Assembly (NCBI GenBank): GCA_016213325.1
Contig: JACRAY010000014.1
Span: 186,001 to 250,000, forward strand
Reading direction: 5' to 3'
DNA: 64,000 nt
Source: Burkholderiales bacterium
GTDB taxonomy: Bacteria; Pseudomonadota; Gammaproteobacteria; Burkholderiales; Burkholderiaceae_C
Both the position numbers and the translations under genes were made by a program. A model generated the notes under the pieces. It was not told the origin of the DNA. It saw only the letters and a list, made by a program, of their open reading frames with translations, and made no database searches. Below are positions 62,561 to 64,000 of this stretch, piece after piece. Within the stretch, counting starts at the first letter, position 1; each line of letters begins with the position of its first letter.

Positions 62561-64000
62561 ATGAACAACCGCTGGTCACTCACCACCAAGCTCGTCGCCA
62601 CCGGCATCACCTTCCTGGTGCTGGCGCTGCTTTCGATCGGCCTCACGCTGTGGGTGAGCTGGAACCTCGAAGGCGGCGCTGCCGCCGTCAACGAGGCCGG
62701 GCGGCTGCGCATGATGACCTACCGCATGGCCCTGGCCCTGCCCGAACAAAGCGCCCCGCCGCCGGGCGCCTTCCTGCTGGCGGAGCAATTCGACGCCAGC
62801 CTGCAACTGCTGCATTCGGGCGACCCTTCGCGGCCGCTGTTCGTGCCCTGGTCCGAGTCGTCCCGCACGCACTTCGAGACCGTGCGCACCGACTGGCGCA
62901 ACCTGCGCGCCGACTGGTTCGCGCCGGTGCAGGGGCCGCGCACCAAGCCCCTGCTGCGCGCCGACGCCTTCGTCGCCGAGGTCGACGGCTTCGTGGCGGC
63001 GATCGAGCACGAACTGGCCCGCTGGACCGCCATCCTGCACCTGTTCCAGCTCGCCATGATGGCGCTGGCCATCGCGAGCGCAGTGGCCCTGCTCTACACC
63101 GGTTACCTGCTGGTGCTGAACCCGCTGGCCCGGCTGCGCCGCGGCCTGGCCGCCGTGCAGCAGGGCGACCTGGCCACCCGCATCGAAGTGGAGTCGGGCG
63201 ACGAGTTCGGCCAGATGGCGGGCGTCTTCAACGAAATGGCGCAGACGCTGCAGTCGCTGTACGACGGGCTGGAGGAGCGCGTGCGCGACAAGACGCGCAG
63301 CCTGGAGGCCAAGCGCCAGCGGCTGGCCGACCTGTACGAAGTCAGCGCCTTCCTCGCCGGCGCCACGCAGCTCGACGAACTCGCCGGCGGCTTTGCGCGG
63401 CTGGTGCGCCGCATCGCCGGCGCCGACGCGGCCGCCGTGCGCTGGTCCGACGAAGCCAACCGCCGCTACGTCCTGCTGGCCAGCGACAACATGCCCGACG
63501 AGTTGCAGGCGGAAGGCCGCTGCCTGTCGCCCGGCGCCTGCCACTGCGGCCAGCCGAGCGCGCATGCCCGCACCCGCGCCATCCCGATCGTCAGCCACTC
63601 ACCGGCGCGCAAGATGGTGTGCGAGCGCGCGGGCTACAACACGCTGGTGTCGGTGCCCGTCAAGCTGCACGACCAGCTGATGGGCGAGGTCGACCTGTTC
63701 TACCGCGCCAGCGTGACGCTGTCCCCCGAAGACCGCGACCTGCTCGACACGCTGGCCAACCACCTGGCCGGCGCCATGGAGAGCCTGCGGGCGTCGGCCC
63801 TGGAGCGCGAAGGGGCCGTCGCCGGCGAGCGCGGCCTGATCGCGCGCGAGCTGCACGACTCCATCGCCCAGTCGCTCGCGTTCCTGAAGATCCAGGTGCA
63901 GCTGCTGCGCGACGCGGTGCGCAGCAAGGACGAGCGCGCCACGGCGCGCATCATCGACGAGCTCGACACCGGCGTGCGCGAGAGCTACGCCGACGTGCGC
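62561..64000 (+). CDS. narX: Nitrate/nitrite sensor kinase NarX type (3' partial)
   Basis: 480 codons are visible, open at the window's end. Helices at about 11-33 and 160-182 enclose a periplasmic domain containing the P-box NEAGRLRMMTYRMAL (about 44-58), the nitrate-binding signature. A HAMP domain, coiled coil, cysteine-containing GAF domain (CLSPGACHCGQP) and HisKA_3 with His432 (LIARELHDSIAQSLAFLKIQ) follow. The ATPase domain is outside the window. It suggests a narL and nitrate reductase cluster to the right. Confidence 0.93.
   Translation, partial: MNNRWSLTTKLVATGITFLVLALLSIGLTLWVSWNLEGGAAAVNEAGRLRMMTYRMALALPEQSAPPPGAFLLAEQFDASLQLLHSGDPSRPLFVPWSESSRTHFETVRTDWRNLRADWFAPVQGPRTKPLLRADAFVAEVDGFVAAIEHELARWTAILHLFQLAMMALAIASAVALLYTGYLLVLNPLARLRRGLAAVQQGDLATRIEVESGDEFGQMAGVFNEMAQTLQSLYDGLEERVRDKTRSLEAKRQRLADLYEVSAFLAGATQLDELAGGFARLVRRIAGADAAAVRWSDEANRRYVLLASDNMPDELQAEGRCLSPGACHCGQPSAHARTRAIPIVSHSPARKMVCERAGYNTLVSVPVKLHDQLMGEVDLFYRASVTLSPEDRDLLDTLANHLAGAMESLRASALEREGAVAGERGLIARELHDSIAQSLAFLKIQVQLLRDAVRSKDERATARIIDELDTGVRESYADVR

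Overview
The window is one continuous, tightly packed, GC-rich stretch of a betaproteobacterial chromosome. Several traits point to Burkholderiales, most likely Comamonadaceae (Ramlibacter/Variovorax-like): Bug-type tripartite transporter genes, NAD-dependent Fds-type formate dehydrogenase, the cco gene order, paired Fnr proteins, and a 3-hydroxybutyrate oligomer hydrolase. The genus is an inference. No rRNA, tRNA, CRISPR array, insertion sequence or prophage gene was seen, and no gene-free gap exceeds 300 bp. Both ends cut genes: a TctA permease at the left and a NarX-type kinase at the right.

Region 1 (0-12 kb, + strand) is an oxalate/formate catabolic operon: TctA permease, a cytidylate-kinase-like/BON protein, oxalyl-CoA decarboxylase (oxc), formyl-CoA transferase (frc), an ADP-forming acyl-CoA ligase with reversed domain order, and a two-subunit NAD formate dehydrogenase whose gamma and beta subunits are fused. 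Together they would convert oxalate to CO2 and NADH. A 103-bp inverted repeat sits inside the operon, just before fdsA.

Region 2 (12-21 kb) is a minus-strand run (serine-glyoxylate aminotransferase, Bug solute-binding protein, CaiB/BaiF CoA-transferase, crotonase, small zinc-finger protein, alpha/beta hydrolase, VOC protein). It is divergent from a GntR regulator and a large FAD/4Fe-4S glycolate- or lactate-oxidase-like protein. Two identical palindromic operators lie in the divergent promoter.

Region 3 (21-30 kb) holds small unknown proteins, an acetyltransferase, a beta-CASP metallo-hydrolase and a two-gene phosphorelay (REC-kinase plus a 1309-aa hybrid kinase).

Region 4 (30-64 kb) looks like a low-oxygen island: hemN, two fnr paralogues, a DksA/TraR protein, BON and universal stress proteins, the complete cbb3 oxidase set (ccoI-S-N-O-Q-P-G-H), hemerythrin, a radical SAM protein, OsmC, ubiU/ubiV and narX. 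I find eleven FNR-type boxes (TTGAC-N4-GTCAA type). For many of them a -10-like hexamer (TANNCT or CAGAAT type) lies 21-22 bp downstream of the box, which fits class II FNR promoters. Several of the genes have their start codon almost at the predicted transcription start.

Within region 4 are three unrelated blocks: a 3-hydroxybutyrate oligomer hydrolase; a PolX with a degenerate polymerase active site; and an envelope-remodelling block (PAP2 phosphatase, eptA, PmrA/PmrB-like pair) whose divergent promoter carries a perfect PmrA-type box.
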